This document shows, in pieces, positions 1 to 5,997 of a stretch of DNA of 7,104 bases (positions are counted from its first letter, which is position 1; every line of letters begins with the position of its first letter). The notes under the pieces are model-generated. The model was not told the DNA's origin and searched no databases. It saw nothing but the letters and a program-made list of their open reading frames with translations. This stretch comes from CAZEZY01 sp964516635 (GTDB lineage: Bacteria; Pseudomonadota; Gammaproteobacteria; Burkholderiales; Burkholderiaceae_C): assembly GCA_964516635.1 (NCBI GenBank), contig CAZEZY010000120.1, positions 1 through 7,104 of the forward strand, read 5' to 3'. Position numbers and translations under genes: made by a program.

Positions 1-1141
1 GACCAGCCACACCGCCATCGTGGCGCGCAGCATGGACATTCCGGCTGTGGTGGGTGCGCGCTCCGCCAGTCATTTGGTGGTGCAGGACGACTGGGTCATC
101 ATCGACGGCGACGCTGGGGTGGTGATCGTTGATCCGTCGGCCTCTGTGCTAGCCGAATACAGCGCCAAACAAAAACGCAGCGAGGTGGAGCGCGAGCGCT
201 TGCTGCGGCTCAAGAGCACGCCGGCTGTCACCTTGGACGGCCACCGAATTGAACTGTTGGCCAACATTGAGCAGCCAGCCGACGTGCAGGCCGCGTTGCG
301 TGCGGGTGCGGTGGGTGTGGGTCTGTTCAGGACCGAGTTTTTGTTCATGGGGCGTGGTGGCCAGCTGCCCGATGAAGACGAGCAATACCGAGCCTATCGC
401 GATGTGGTGGAAGGCATGCACGGACTGCCTGTGACCATTCGCACCATCGACGTGGGCGCTGACAAGCCCCTGGATGGCCACACCCGCGACGACGCCCACC
501 TCAACCCCGCTTTGGGTTTGCGGGCCATTCGCTGGAGTTTGGCAGAGCCGGCGATGTTTCTGGTGCAGTTGCGCGCGGTGCTGCGCGCCGCTGCGCACGG
601 CAGCGTGCATTTGCTCATACCCATGTTGGCCCATGCCAGTGAAATTCGCCAAACACAGGCCCTGATTCGGCGCGCCCGCGAACAGCTCGACGCTGCAGGG
701 CAGGTGTATGGTCCGGTCAAGCTTGGCGCCATGATCGAGATACCGGCCGCCGCACTGACGGTGCCCATGTTCCTGCAGCATTTCGATTTTTTGTCCATCG
801 GCACCAACGATCTGATCCAGTACACATTGGCGATCGATCGAGCGGACGAAACCGTGGCCCACTTGTACGACCCTTTGCACCCGGCGGTGCTGCAGTTGGT
901 GTCCAACACCATCGCCGAGTGCCAAGCCCGTGGCAAGGGCGTGAGTGTGTGTGGTGAGATGGCTGGCGATGTTGGCATGACCCGCCTGTTGCTGGGGCTG
1001 GGCTTGCGCAGCTTTTCCATGCACCCGTCGCAAATCTTGCAGGTCAAGCAGCAGATCTTGCGCAGCGACGCTGGCAAACTGTCTGCGTGGGCGCACAGCG
1101 TGCTGCGCGCCGACGACCCAGCCGCCTTGATGGCCGACTGA
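1..1141 (+). CDS. ptsI: Phosphoenolpyruvate-protein phosphotransferase (PTS enzyme I), 5'-truncated by window edge
   Basis: Enzyme I is the cytoplasmic entry enzyme of the phosphotransferase system: it takes phosphate from PEP onto a histidine and passes it to HPr. The reading frame is open from base 2, where codons 1-3 read Thr-Ser-His of the family's GG(R)TSHTAI active-site motif; His3 (bases 8-10) matches the phospho-histidine (E. coli His189). About 379 residues remain. The PEP-binding barrel follows: GVGLFRTEF with its arginine at bases 329-331 (E. coli Arg296), TIRTIDVGADKP with an arginine at 440-442 (Arg332), the Mg ligands Glu in MIEIPAA (737-739) and Asp in SIGTNDL (809-811), and the catalytic Cys in VCGEMAGD (950-952, Cys502). 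Spacings between these residues agree with E. coli within a residue, so the remaining part looks intact and active. The GTG at 20 and ATG at 50 are internal, not starts. The N-terminal HPr-binding domain lies left of the window. Enzyme I-Ntr (ptsP) is less likely, but the missing N-terminus (GAF domain or not) would settle it. Confidence 0.96.
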   Translation, partial: TSHTAIVARSMDIPAVVGARSASHLVVQDDWVIIDGDAGVVIVDPSASVLAEYSAKQKRSEVERERLLRLKSTPAVTLDGHRIELLANIEQPADVQAALRAGAVGVGLFRTEFLFMGRGGQLPDEDEQYRAYRDVVEGMHGLPVTIRTIDVGADKPLDGHTRDDAHLNPALGLRAIRWSLAEPAMFLVQLRAVLRAAAHGSVHLLIPMLAHASEIRQTQALIRRAREQLDAAGQVYGPVKLGAMIEIPAAALTVPMFLQHFDFLSIGTNDLIQYTLAIDRADETVAHLYDPLHPAVLQLVSNTIAECQARGKGVSVCGEMAGDVGMTRLLLGLGLRSFSMHPSQILQVKQQILRSDAGKLSAWAHSVLRADDPAALMAD

Positions 1142-1158
1142 TCACCGGCCGGGTGCGT

Positions 1159-1992
1159 TCACCGGCGGGTGGCGATCACCGCTGCGCCAATGATCATGGC
1201 GGCGGCCAGCCCAACCGACCAGCTTGGCGGTTCCCCCCGCACCCACAGCAGGGTCAAGGTCGACAACAGGGGTGTCAGAAAGCTCAGCACGCCAATCTGT
1301 CGTGCGTCGCCGCGCTTGAGCGCTGCGTCCCACAAAAAGAAGGCGCCGCCCAGCGGGCCCAAGCCCATCAATGCGATCAGCCCCCAATCGGTGCCACTCA
1401 GCGCCACCGCTGGCTCTAGCCAAGCGTGGCACAGCAGCGCCAGTGCACCCGATACCCAGGCGAAGCCGCCAATGGCGGCGGTGGGAAAGGCGGCGACACG
1501 CTGAGTCAACAGCGAGTAGCTGGCCCATATAAAGGCCGATCCCAGCGCCGGGATGTAGCCCCAGGCCCAGACCGCTTCTGCGTTGCCGGCGCGGCCCAGT
1601 ATCGCCAGCGCCGCGCCGGCAAAACCCAATATGGCCGCCAGCACATGTCGCCCGCTCAGACGCACACCTGGCAAAAACCAGGGCGCCATCAGCACAATGC
1701 CCAGCGGCCACAGGTAGTTCACCAGATTGGCCTGCACCGGCGGCGCGTGCCGCAGCGCGATAAAGAGCAAGAAGTGAAATCCAAACAGGCCGTACACGCC
1801 CAGCGCCAGGGTGCTGGCCGGCACCCGCCAGGTGCGCAGATCAAAGCGCGACAGTGGCAGGGCAATGAGACCACCCACCAGCAGCGACAGCCCGGTGAGC
1901 AAAAAAGGCGGCACATGTGCCAGGGCCACACCCAGCGCGGCCAGAGACGCCCACAACGCAATCGCGCCGAGGGCCAGCAGGTTGGCGCTCAC
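1159..1992 (-). CDS. EamA/DMT-superfamily membrane transporter (10 predicted TM helices, possibly YddG-like exporter)
   Basis: A 277-residue, very hydrophobic inner-membrane protein with the two-fold EamA layout: first repeat about residues 2-131, second about 145-274, roughly ten membrane helices in all, ending in the basic tail ATRR. The family exports or exchanges small metabolites. The motif NYLWP at residues 92-96, at the end of a helix in the first repeat, recalls the YddG (aromatic amino acid exporter) branch. That resemblance is from memory and the substrate is not established. The start is GTG (1990-1992), giving MSANLLALG, a natural N-terminus for the family; no strong Shine-Dalgarno precedes it. 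It begins only 8 bases after the lipA stop, so it is probably the last gene of the DUF493-lipB-lipA transcript and translated by coupling. Its stop lies 17 bases from the ptsI stop on the other strand. Family assignment is sure; specificity is not. Confidence 0.9.
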   Translation of the reverse strand: MSANLLALGAIALWASLAALGVALAHVPPFLLTGLSLLVGGLIALPLSRFDLRTWRVPASTLALGVYGLFGFHFLLFIALRHAPPVQANLVNYLWPLGIVLMAPWFLPGVRLSGRHVLAAILGFAGAALAILGRAGNAEAVWAWGYIPALGSAFIWASYSLLTQRVAAFPTAAIGGFAWVSGALALLCHAWLEPAVALSGTDWGLIALMGLGPLGGAFFLWDAALKRGDARQIGVLSFLTPLLSTLTLLWVRGEPPSWSVGLAAAMIIGAAVIATRR

Positions 1993-2000
1993 GGCGGGTG

Positions 2001-2987
2001 TCAGCTTGGGTTGAGCACGCCGTGGGCTTGCTGATCGGCGTGGTAGCTGCTGCGCACCATGGCGCCCACGGCGGCGTGGGTAAATCCCATCTCGTAGGCT
2101 TTGTCCTCGAACATCTTGAAGGTGTCGGGGTGCACATACCGGCGCACCGGCAGGTGGTGACCGCTGGGCGCGAGGTATTGACCGATGGTCAGCATGTCGA
2201 TGTGGTGCGCACGCATGTCGCGCATCACCTCAAGGATTTCCTCGTCGGTTTCGCCCAGGCCCACCATCAGCCCGCTCTTGGTGGGGATGTGCGGGAACAG
2301 CGCCTTGAATTTCTTGAGCAGGTTCAGACTGAAGGCGTAGTCCGAGCCGGGACGCGCTTCCTTGTACAGGCGAGGCACGGTTTCCAGGTTGTGGTTCATC
2401 ACGTCGGGTGGCGCGGCTTTCAGGATGTCCAGGGCGCGGTCGTCGCGGCCCCGGAAATCGGGCACCAGCACCTCGATCTGTGTGCGGGGTGAGAGCTCGC
2501 GGGTTTTCTGGATGCAGGCCACGAAGTGGCCCGCGCCGCCATCGCGCAGGTCGTCGCGGTCCACACTGGTGATCACCACATAGCTCAGCTTGAGCGCCGC
2601 AATCGTCCTGGCCAGGTTCTCGGGTTCGTTGACGTCCAGCGGGTCAGGGCGGCCGTGGCCCACGTCGCAGAAGGGGCAGCGGCGGGTGCACTTGTCACCC
2701 ATGATCATGAAGGTGGCCGTCCCCTTGCCGAAGCATTCGCCGATGTTGGGGCAGGACGCTTCCTCGCACACCGTGACCAGCTTGTTCTGGCGCAGGATGT
2801 CCTTGATTTCGTAGAAGCGGGTGCTGGGCGAGCCGGCCTTCACGCGGATCCACTCGGGCTTCTTCAGCACCTCGGCCGGGACCACCTTGATCGGGATGCG
2901 GGCCGTCTTGGCCTGGCTTTTCTGTTTGGCGGTGGGGTCGTACTGGTCGGCAGGAGCCGCTTCGCGAACGGTGTGGGGGGTGGTCAT
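2001..2987 (-). CDS. lipA: Lipoyl synthase
   Basis: LipA is a radical S-adenosylmethionine enzyme that inserts sulfur at C6 and C8 of protein-bound octanoyl groups, completing lipoate on the E2 subunits of 2-oxoacid dehydrogenases and on glycine cleavage H protein. The 328-residue product has both cysteine sets: C74, C79 and C85 (CX4CX5C, auxiliary 4Fe-4S cluster that donates the sulfur) and C100, C104 and C107 (CX3CX2C, radical SAM cluster), each shifted by six from E. coli LipA numbering. The RSSYH motif at 312-316 near the C-terminus supplies the serine ligand of the auxiliary cluster in characterised LipA enzymes. Length fits the family (E. coli 321). The ATG at 2985-2987 is preceded by a modest GGAA six bases upstream. 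It starts 11 bases after the lipB stop, so the two steps of endogenous lipoylation are made together. The N-terminal 30 residues are polar and variable, as usual. Confidence 0.98.
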   Translation of the reverse strand: MTTPHTVREAAPADQYDPTAKQKSQAKTARIPIKVVPAEVLKKPEWIRVKAGSPSTRFYEIKDILRQNKLVTVCEEASCPNIGECFGKGTATFMIMGDKCTRRCPFCDVGHGRPDPLDVNEPENLARTIAALKLSYVVITSVDRDDLRDGGAGHFVACIQKTRELSPRTQIEVLVPDFRGRDDRALDILKAAPPDVMNHNLETVPRLYKEARPGSDYAFSLNLLKKFKALFPHIPTKSGLMVGLGETDEEILEVMRDMRAHHIDMLTIGQYLAPSGHHLPVRRYVHPDTFKMFEDKAYEMGFTHAAVGAMVRSSYHADQQAHGVLNPS

Positions 2988-2998
2988 GAGAAATTCCG

Positions 2999-3676
2999 TC
3001 AGGGGGCGAGCAACGCGCTCAGCTTGTGGCAGAGCACTTCGGCCACGTCGGGTACGCTGGCCGATACGCCGATTGTAGAAAGGTCAACCGTTCGAAGGCC
3101 AGCGTAGCCGCACGGGTTGATACGCGAGTAGGGTTCCAGGTCCATGGCCACATTCAGCGCCAGACCGTGGTACGTGCAGTGCCGGTGCACCTTGATGCCC
3201 AGGGCGCTGATCTTGCCCAGGCCGGCGAACGGGTCCGAACCGGGCATGGGGCCGGTCAGGGCTGCGTGGTCGAACGGATCGGCCAGCCGGACGTAGATCC
3301 CGGGTGCGCCAGCCACGCGGTGCCCGGTCACGCTGAAGTGCCCGAGGGTGCGGAGGACCGCCTCCTCCAGTCGGTACACATATTCCTTGACGAAGTAGCC
3401 CGCCCGCTGCAGGTTGATGAGCGGGTAGGCCACCACCTGGCCGGGGCCGTGATAAGTGACCTGACCGCCGCGGTTGCTCTGCACCACTGGTATGTCACCC
3501 GGCACGAGGATGTGATCGGCCTTGCCCGCCAGGCCCTGCGTGAACACCGGCGGGTGCTCGCAGAGCCAGAGTTCGTCCGGGGTGTCGGCCGTGCGCCCGC
3601 CCGTGAAGGCGACCATGGCGTCAAAGGTGGGCCCATAAGGCACGCTGCCCAGATGGCGGACAATCGGAGGTGGCAT
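2999..3676 (-). CDS. lipB: Lipoyl(octanoyl) transferase
   Basis: LipB transfers octanoate from octanoyl-acyl carrier protein to the lysine of lipoyl domains, making the substrate for LipA. The 225-residue protein carries the family signature RGGQVTYHGPGQ at 69-80, the catalytic lysine K155 in GKISALGIK, the segment HRHCTYHGLALNV, and the acyl-accepting cysteine C189 in NPCGYAG. The K155-C189 spacing of 34 equals that of K135-C169 in E. coli LipB, supporting a working active site. Between GIYV (126-129) and GLGK (152-155) there are about 20 more residues than I recall in E. coli LipB; this looks like a surface-loop insertion. The ATG start (3674-3676) overlaps the upstream DUF493 stop by one base (TGATG), which implies translational coupling. 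LplA-type ligase is excluded by the LipB motifs. Confidence 0.98.
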   Translation of the reverse strand: MPPPIVRHLGSVPYGPTFDAMVAFTGGRTADTPDELWLCEHPPVFTQGLAGKADHILVPGDIPVVQSNRGGQVTYHGPGQVVAYPLINLQRAGYFVKEYVYRLEEAVLRTLGHFSVTGHRVAGAPGIYVRLADPFDHAALTGPMPGSDPFAGLGKISALGIKVHRHCTYHGLALNVAMDLEPYSRINPCGYAGLRTVDLSTIGVSASVPDVAEVLCHKLSALLAP

Positions 3677-3951
3677 CAGAGCACCACTTTGACCATCGGG
3701 TGCGTGGTGAGGGTGCGATAGAGCTCGTCGAGCTGGTCGCGGCTGGTGACACGCACCGTGATCGTGAGGCCCAGGTACTTTCCGGTCTTGCTGGGGCGTC
3801 GCTCCAGGGTGCCAGGATCGAAGCCGGGGTCGAACTGGCGTGCCACATGAACCACCGCTTCGGCAAACCCGTCCACATGGGCGCCCATGACCTTGATGGG
3901 AAAGTCACACGGGTATTCGATCAGGGATTGCTCAGGGGGGATGGAGGCCAT
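3676..3951 (-). CDS. DUF493 / YbeD-family small protein
   Basis: A 91-residue protein of the DUF493 (UPF0250, YbeD) family. Its N-terminal IEYPCDFPIKVMG is followed by a helix region, and the C-terminal half has the pattern GKYLGLTITVRVTSRDQLDELYRTL, ending HPMVKVVL. Family members fold like the small ACT-type regulatory domain of phosphoglycerate dehydrogenase; the biochemical role is unknown, but the gene sits next to lipB in E. coli and many proteobacteria, so a link to lipoate metabolism is suspected by association only. I chose the ATG at 3949-3951 because the conserved domain begins within about ten residues of it. The frame stays open upstream to 4206, but that part crosses the intergenic promoter region and runs antisense to atpI, and its sequence is not family-like. 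No Shine-Dalgarno is evident before the chosen start. First gene of the lip transcript; its TGA overlaps the lipB ATG. Confidence 0.92.
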   Translation of the reverse strand: MASIPPEQSLIEYPCDFPIKVMGAHVDGFAEAVVHVARQFDPGFDPGTLERRPSKTGKYLGLTITVRVTSRDQLDELYRTLTTHPMVKVVL

Positions 3952-4089
3952 GGCGGGATTATCGCCCCGGGGGACGTTGCGGACGAGCCTTGACGGGCCA
4001 TCGGGGTTTCTACGTATAATCAGAGGATTTGCTGGACCCATGAGGTCGATAGCTCGTGTGTAACCTGACTGTAATCTGAGGCTCTGACA
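3952..4089. promoter_or_regulatory. Divergent intergenic region between the lip and atp gene blocks
   Basis: These 138 bases separate the start codons of the DUF493 gene (minus strand) and atpI (plus strand), so promoters of both operons must lie here or inside the neighbouring genes. Visible items are the atp-facing TTGACG/TATAAT pair, a GC palindrome CCCCGGGG near 3966-3973, a TACGTA palindrome at 4011-4016 touching the -10 box, and a minus-strand GATAAT (3958-3963) immediately upstream of the DUF493 start. I see no convincing -35 for the minus strand, no long operator-like inverted repeat and no recognisable riboswitch. Confidence 0.6.
3990..4020 (+). promoter_or_regulatory. Sigma70-type promoter for the atp operon
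   Basis: A perfect -10 hexamer TATAAT (4015-4020) lies 19 bases after a 5-of-6 -35 hexamer TTGACG (3990-3995). It points toward atpI and is the only strong promoter-like pair seen in the 138-base divergent region. Initiation would fall near 4027, giving a leader of about 63 bases before atpI. The 19-base spacer is longer than the optimal 17, which would lower intrinsic strength. Assigned by consensus match only. Confidence 0.6.
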
Positions 4090-4626
4090 ATGTCGCTCCA
4101 GCCATCGTCGCCTCGGAAAGCCGGAGGCGAAACCAACGGGCCTGACTCCTGGGAAGATGAGGCAGAGCAAGACGATTTCAAGCCCCTGACGCGTGAAGAG
4201 GCGCAACAGTGGCGGGCTCGCCAGCCCGATGCGTCGGCCTGGCAGGTGGTGAGGTGGCAGCTGGCCCTCACGGTGCTGGTCACGTTGCTGGCGGCGCTGA
4301 TCACCCGGCAGTCGTCGGTGGTCTGGTCGGTTCTGTACGGTGCCTTGTGCATCCTGCTGCCGACGGCGCTGATGGCTTATGGCCTCACGTCGAGTGCCCT
4401 GACCCGGTGGCTGGGGTCGTCCAGGTCCAATGCGGCGGGTGCCTCATTGGCAGGGATGTTTTTTTGGGAGGGGATCAAGATCCTGCTCGCGCTCGCCCTG
4501 ATGTGGTCGGCGCCGCGACTGGTCCCCGATCTGAGCTGGCTGGGCCTTTTGGCCGGGCTGGTGGTGGTGCTGAAGGCGTACTGGCTGGTGTTCTGGTTCA
4601 GGCGTCGTCGGTCAACTGAAATGTGA
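4090..4626 (+). CDS. atpI: ATP synthase subunit I (AtpI-family membrane protein)
   Basis: A 178-residue membrane protein in the position always held by atpI, directly before atpB. Residues 1-50 are hydrophilic and acidic (WEDEAEQDDF at 21-30). Four membrane helices follow at about 52-72, 76-100, 118-140 and 147-169, with a basic end RRRR. The fold and place match the ATP synthase I family. AtpI is not part of the finished enzyme; studies of homologues link it to c-ring assembly and to cation handling, and it is poorly conserved in sequence. A good Shine-Dalgarno GAGG (4078-4081) sits eight bases before the ATG. The gene is the first behind the predicted operon promoter and stops 29 bases before atpB. 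The long N-terminal tail compared with E. coli AtpI (about 126 residues) is the only notable oddity. Confidence rests more on context and topology than on motifs. Confidence 0.87.
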   Translation: MSLQPSSPRKAGGETNGPDSWEDEAEQDDFKPLTREEAQQWRARQPDASAWQVVRWQLALTVLVTLLAALITRQSSVVWSVLYGALCILLPTALMAYGLTSSALTRWLGSSRSNAAGASLAGMFFWEGIKILLALALMWSAPRLVPDLSWLGLLAGLVVVLKAYWLVFWFRRRRSTEM

Positions 4627-4655
4627 TTTTGACTTTTTGATGGGCAGATTCAACC

Positions 4656-5561
4656 ATGGCTATTGAAGGCGCAGGACCTACCCCGGGCGAATACATCCGC
4701 CACCACCTTGGCCACCTGGCGACGGACAAGCAGAAGGAGATCATCGACTTCAGCATCGTCAACATCGACTCCGTGGTGGTGAACATCATCCTGGGCATTC
4801 TGGTGTGCTGGTTCCTGTACTCGGCTGCGAAAAAGGCCACCGCGGGTGTGCCGGGCCGCTTTCAGGCATTCGTGGAATTGCTCGTCGAAATGGTCGACCA
4901 GCAGGCCAAGTCGGTCATCCACAACGCGGCCAGCCGGAAGGTGATTGCGCCGATGGCGCTCGTGGTGTTCTGCTGGGTCTTCATGATGAACTTCATGGAC
5001 CTGATCCCGGTGGACCTGTTTCCCTTCATCTGGGCGCACGGCATTCCGTTCATCAATGACCATAACGACACCGGTCTGCACGCCGTGTTCGGCATGAAGG
5101 ACTACCTGCGCGTCGTGCCCACGGCCGACCTGTCCACCACGCTGGGCCTGTCGGTGTCGGTGTTGCTGATGTGTCTGTTCTACAACATCAAGATCAAGGG
5201 TCTCGGCGGTTGGGCCCACGAACTGGTGACAGCGCCTTTCGGTACCAGCAAGAACCCGTTCTGGGCGCTGATCCTGGGCGTGGTCAACTTCCTCATGCAA
5301 ATGATCGAATTCGTCGCGAAAACCGTTTCGCACGGCATGCGATTGTTTGGCAACATGTTCGCGGGCGAACTGGTCTTCATGCTGATTGCGCTGCTGGGTG
5401 GTTACGCTGCCCTCTCCATCAGTGGCGGGCTGTTCTTCGTCGGGCACCTGATCGCCGGCACCATCTGGGCGTTGTTCCACATCCTGGTCATCACCCTGCA
5501 GGCGTTCATCTTCATGACGCTGGCCCTGATTTATCTGGGTCAGGCGCATGATGCGCACTGA
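4656..5561 (+). CDS. atpB: F1Fo ATP synthase subunit a
   Basis: Subunit a forms the two proton half-channels of Fo beside the c-ring in the inner membrane. The 301-residue protein has the diagnostic segment HGMRLFGNMFAGELVF: R229 is the essential arginine (E. coli Arg210), N233 matches Asn214 and E238 matches Glu219. The last helix has WALFHILVITLQAF, with H275 and Q282 matching His245 and Gln252. Residues 107-119 carry the MNFMDLIPVD type motif of the earlier helix. It is longer than E. coli's 271 residues; part of this is about 11 extra residues between E238 and H275 (a G-rich loop), which I believe is usual in betaproteobacteria. The ATG at 4656 gives MAIEGAGPTPGEYI, a typical N-terminus, though its Shine-Dalgarno (GATGGG, 11 bases upstream) is weak, suggesting modest initiation suited to one copy per enzyme. 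Confidence 0.99.
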   Translation: MAIEGAGPTPGEYIRHHLGHLATDKQKEIIDFSIVNIDSVVVNIILGILVCWFLYSAAKKATAGVPGRFQAFVELLVEMVDQQAKSVIHNAASRKVIAPMALVVFCWVFMMNFMDLIPVDLFPFIWAHGIPFINDHNDTGLHAVFGMKDYLRVVPTADLSTTLGLSVSVLLMCLFYNIKIKGLGGWAHELVTAPFGTSKNPFWALILGVVNFLMQMIEFVAKTVSHGMRLFGNMFAGELVFMLIALLGGYAALSISGGLFFVGHLIAGTIWALFHILVITLQAFIFMTLALIYLGQAHDAH

Positions 5562-5593
5562 GCAAGCTGGGCATCTGCTTCGGCCGCATCAAG

Positions 5594-5646
5594 TGTTTCT
5601 TTTCTCTCTGTAACTTCAACCTTCCTCTCAAACCAAAGGAATCATC
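5594..5646 (+). promoter_or_regulatory. atpE translation initiation region with G-poor pyrimidine-rich leader
   Basis: The 85-base atpB-atpE gap ends in a strong Shine-Dalgarno AAAGGA (5635-5640), six bases before the atpE ATG. The 42 bases before its GG (5596-5637) contain a single G (5610) and are mostly T and C, with runs such as TTTCTTTTCTCTCT. Such a stretch should be single-stranded in mRNA and could bind ribosomal protein S1. E. coli atpE is known to have a leader that enhances translation of subunit c; this looks like a functional counterpart, by inference. Confidence 0.6.
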
Positions 5647-5892
5647 ATGGAAAACGTTCTGGGTCTCGTCGCTCTGGCTTGCGGCATCATCGTGGGTCTG
5701 GGTGCCATCGGCGCCTCTATCGGTATCGCTCTGATGGGCGGCAAGTTCCTCGAGTCTTCTGCTCGCCAGCCCGAGCTGATGAACGACCTGCAGACCAAGA
5801 TGTTCATTCTGGCCGGCCTGATCGACGCGGCCTTCCTGATTGGCGTGGCTATCGCACTGCTGTTCGCCTTCGCCAACCCGTTCCAACTCTGA
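5647..5892 (+). CDS. atpE: F1Fo ATP synthase subunit c (proteolipid)
   Basis: Subunit c is an 81-residue helical hairpin; a ring of many copies carries protons through the membrane and turns the rotor. Helix 1 (about 5-33) is glycine-rich (GLGAIGASIGIALMGG). The polar loop has the invariant ARQP at 39-42, which contacts F1 subunits gamma and epsilon. Helix 2 (about 51-76) carries the proton-binding carboxylate D60 in GLIDAAF (E. coli Asp61). An aspartate here, without the glutamine and Glu-Ser/Thr ligands of sodium-type rings, indicates proton coupling. Length is near the E. coli 79. Translation is served by the best-looking Shine-Dalgarno in the operon and an unstructured leader, while an inverted repeat follows 20 bases after the stop; both fit the need for a large excess of c over other subunits. 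Confidence 0.99.
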   Translation: MENVLGLVALACGIIVGLGAIGASIGIALMGGKFLESSARQPELMNDLQTKMFILAGLIDAAFLIGVAIALLFAFANPFQL

Positions 5893-5912
5893 TCGACTTG
5901 CTGTGAGGAAGG

Positions 5913-5944
5913 GAGCGCTGCGCATGTCTGAATTCGCAGCGCTC
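5913..5944 (+). repeat. Perfect 10-bp inverted repeat (mRNA stem-loop) between atpE and atpF
   Basis: GAGCGCTGCG (5913-5922) is exactly complementary to CGCAGCGCTC (5935-5944), with a 12-base loop between. Eight of the ten pairs are G-C, so the RNA hairpin should be stable. No T-run follows (the next bases are ACCACGG), so it is not a standard intrinsic terminator. It lies 20 bases after the atpE stop, within the 105-base atpE-atpF gap. A role as a 3'-end stabiliser or processing barrier for the atpE message is plausible but inferred. Confidence 0.75.
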
Positions 5945-5997
5945 ACCACGGCAACCAGCGTTTCAACTCTCAGTCAAACACTCAGAAAGGCGTTGCG

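Noticed and set aside
149..1096. A 315-codon open frame antisense to ptsI
   Set aside because: It lies fully inside ptsI, whose motifs are intact, and is Gln/His-rich shadow sequence with no recognisable domain.
1140..1180. Possible bidirectional terminator between the converging ptsI and transporter genes
   Set aside because: The segment holds an imperfect direct repeat (CACCGGCCGGGTGCG at 1143-1157 and CACCGGCGGGTGGCG at 1160-1174), not a good inverted repeat, and no T-run on either strand. The second copy is inside the transporter's coding end.
3952..4206. An 85-residue N-terminal extension of the DUF493 protein, from an ATG at 4204-4206
   Set aside because: It runs antisense to atpI and through the divergent promoter region, is not like the family, and would make the protein twice its usual length. 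The ATG at 3949-3951 gives the normal size.
4650..5558. A 302-codon open frame antisense to atpB
   Set aside because: It mirrors atpB almost end to end, is rich in His, Gln, Asp and Arg as reverse-complement codons of a GC-rich gene are, and has no family features. atpB itself is certain.
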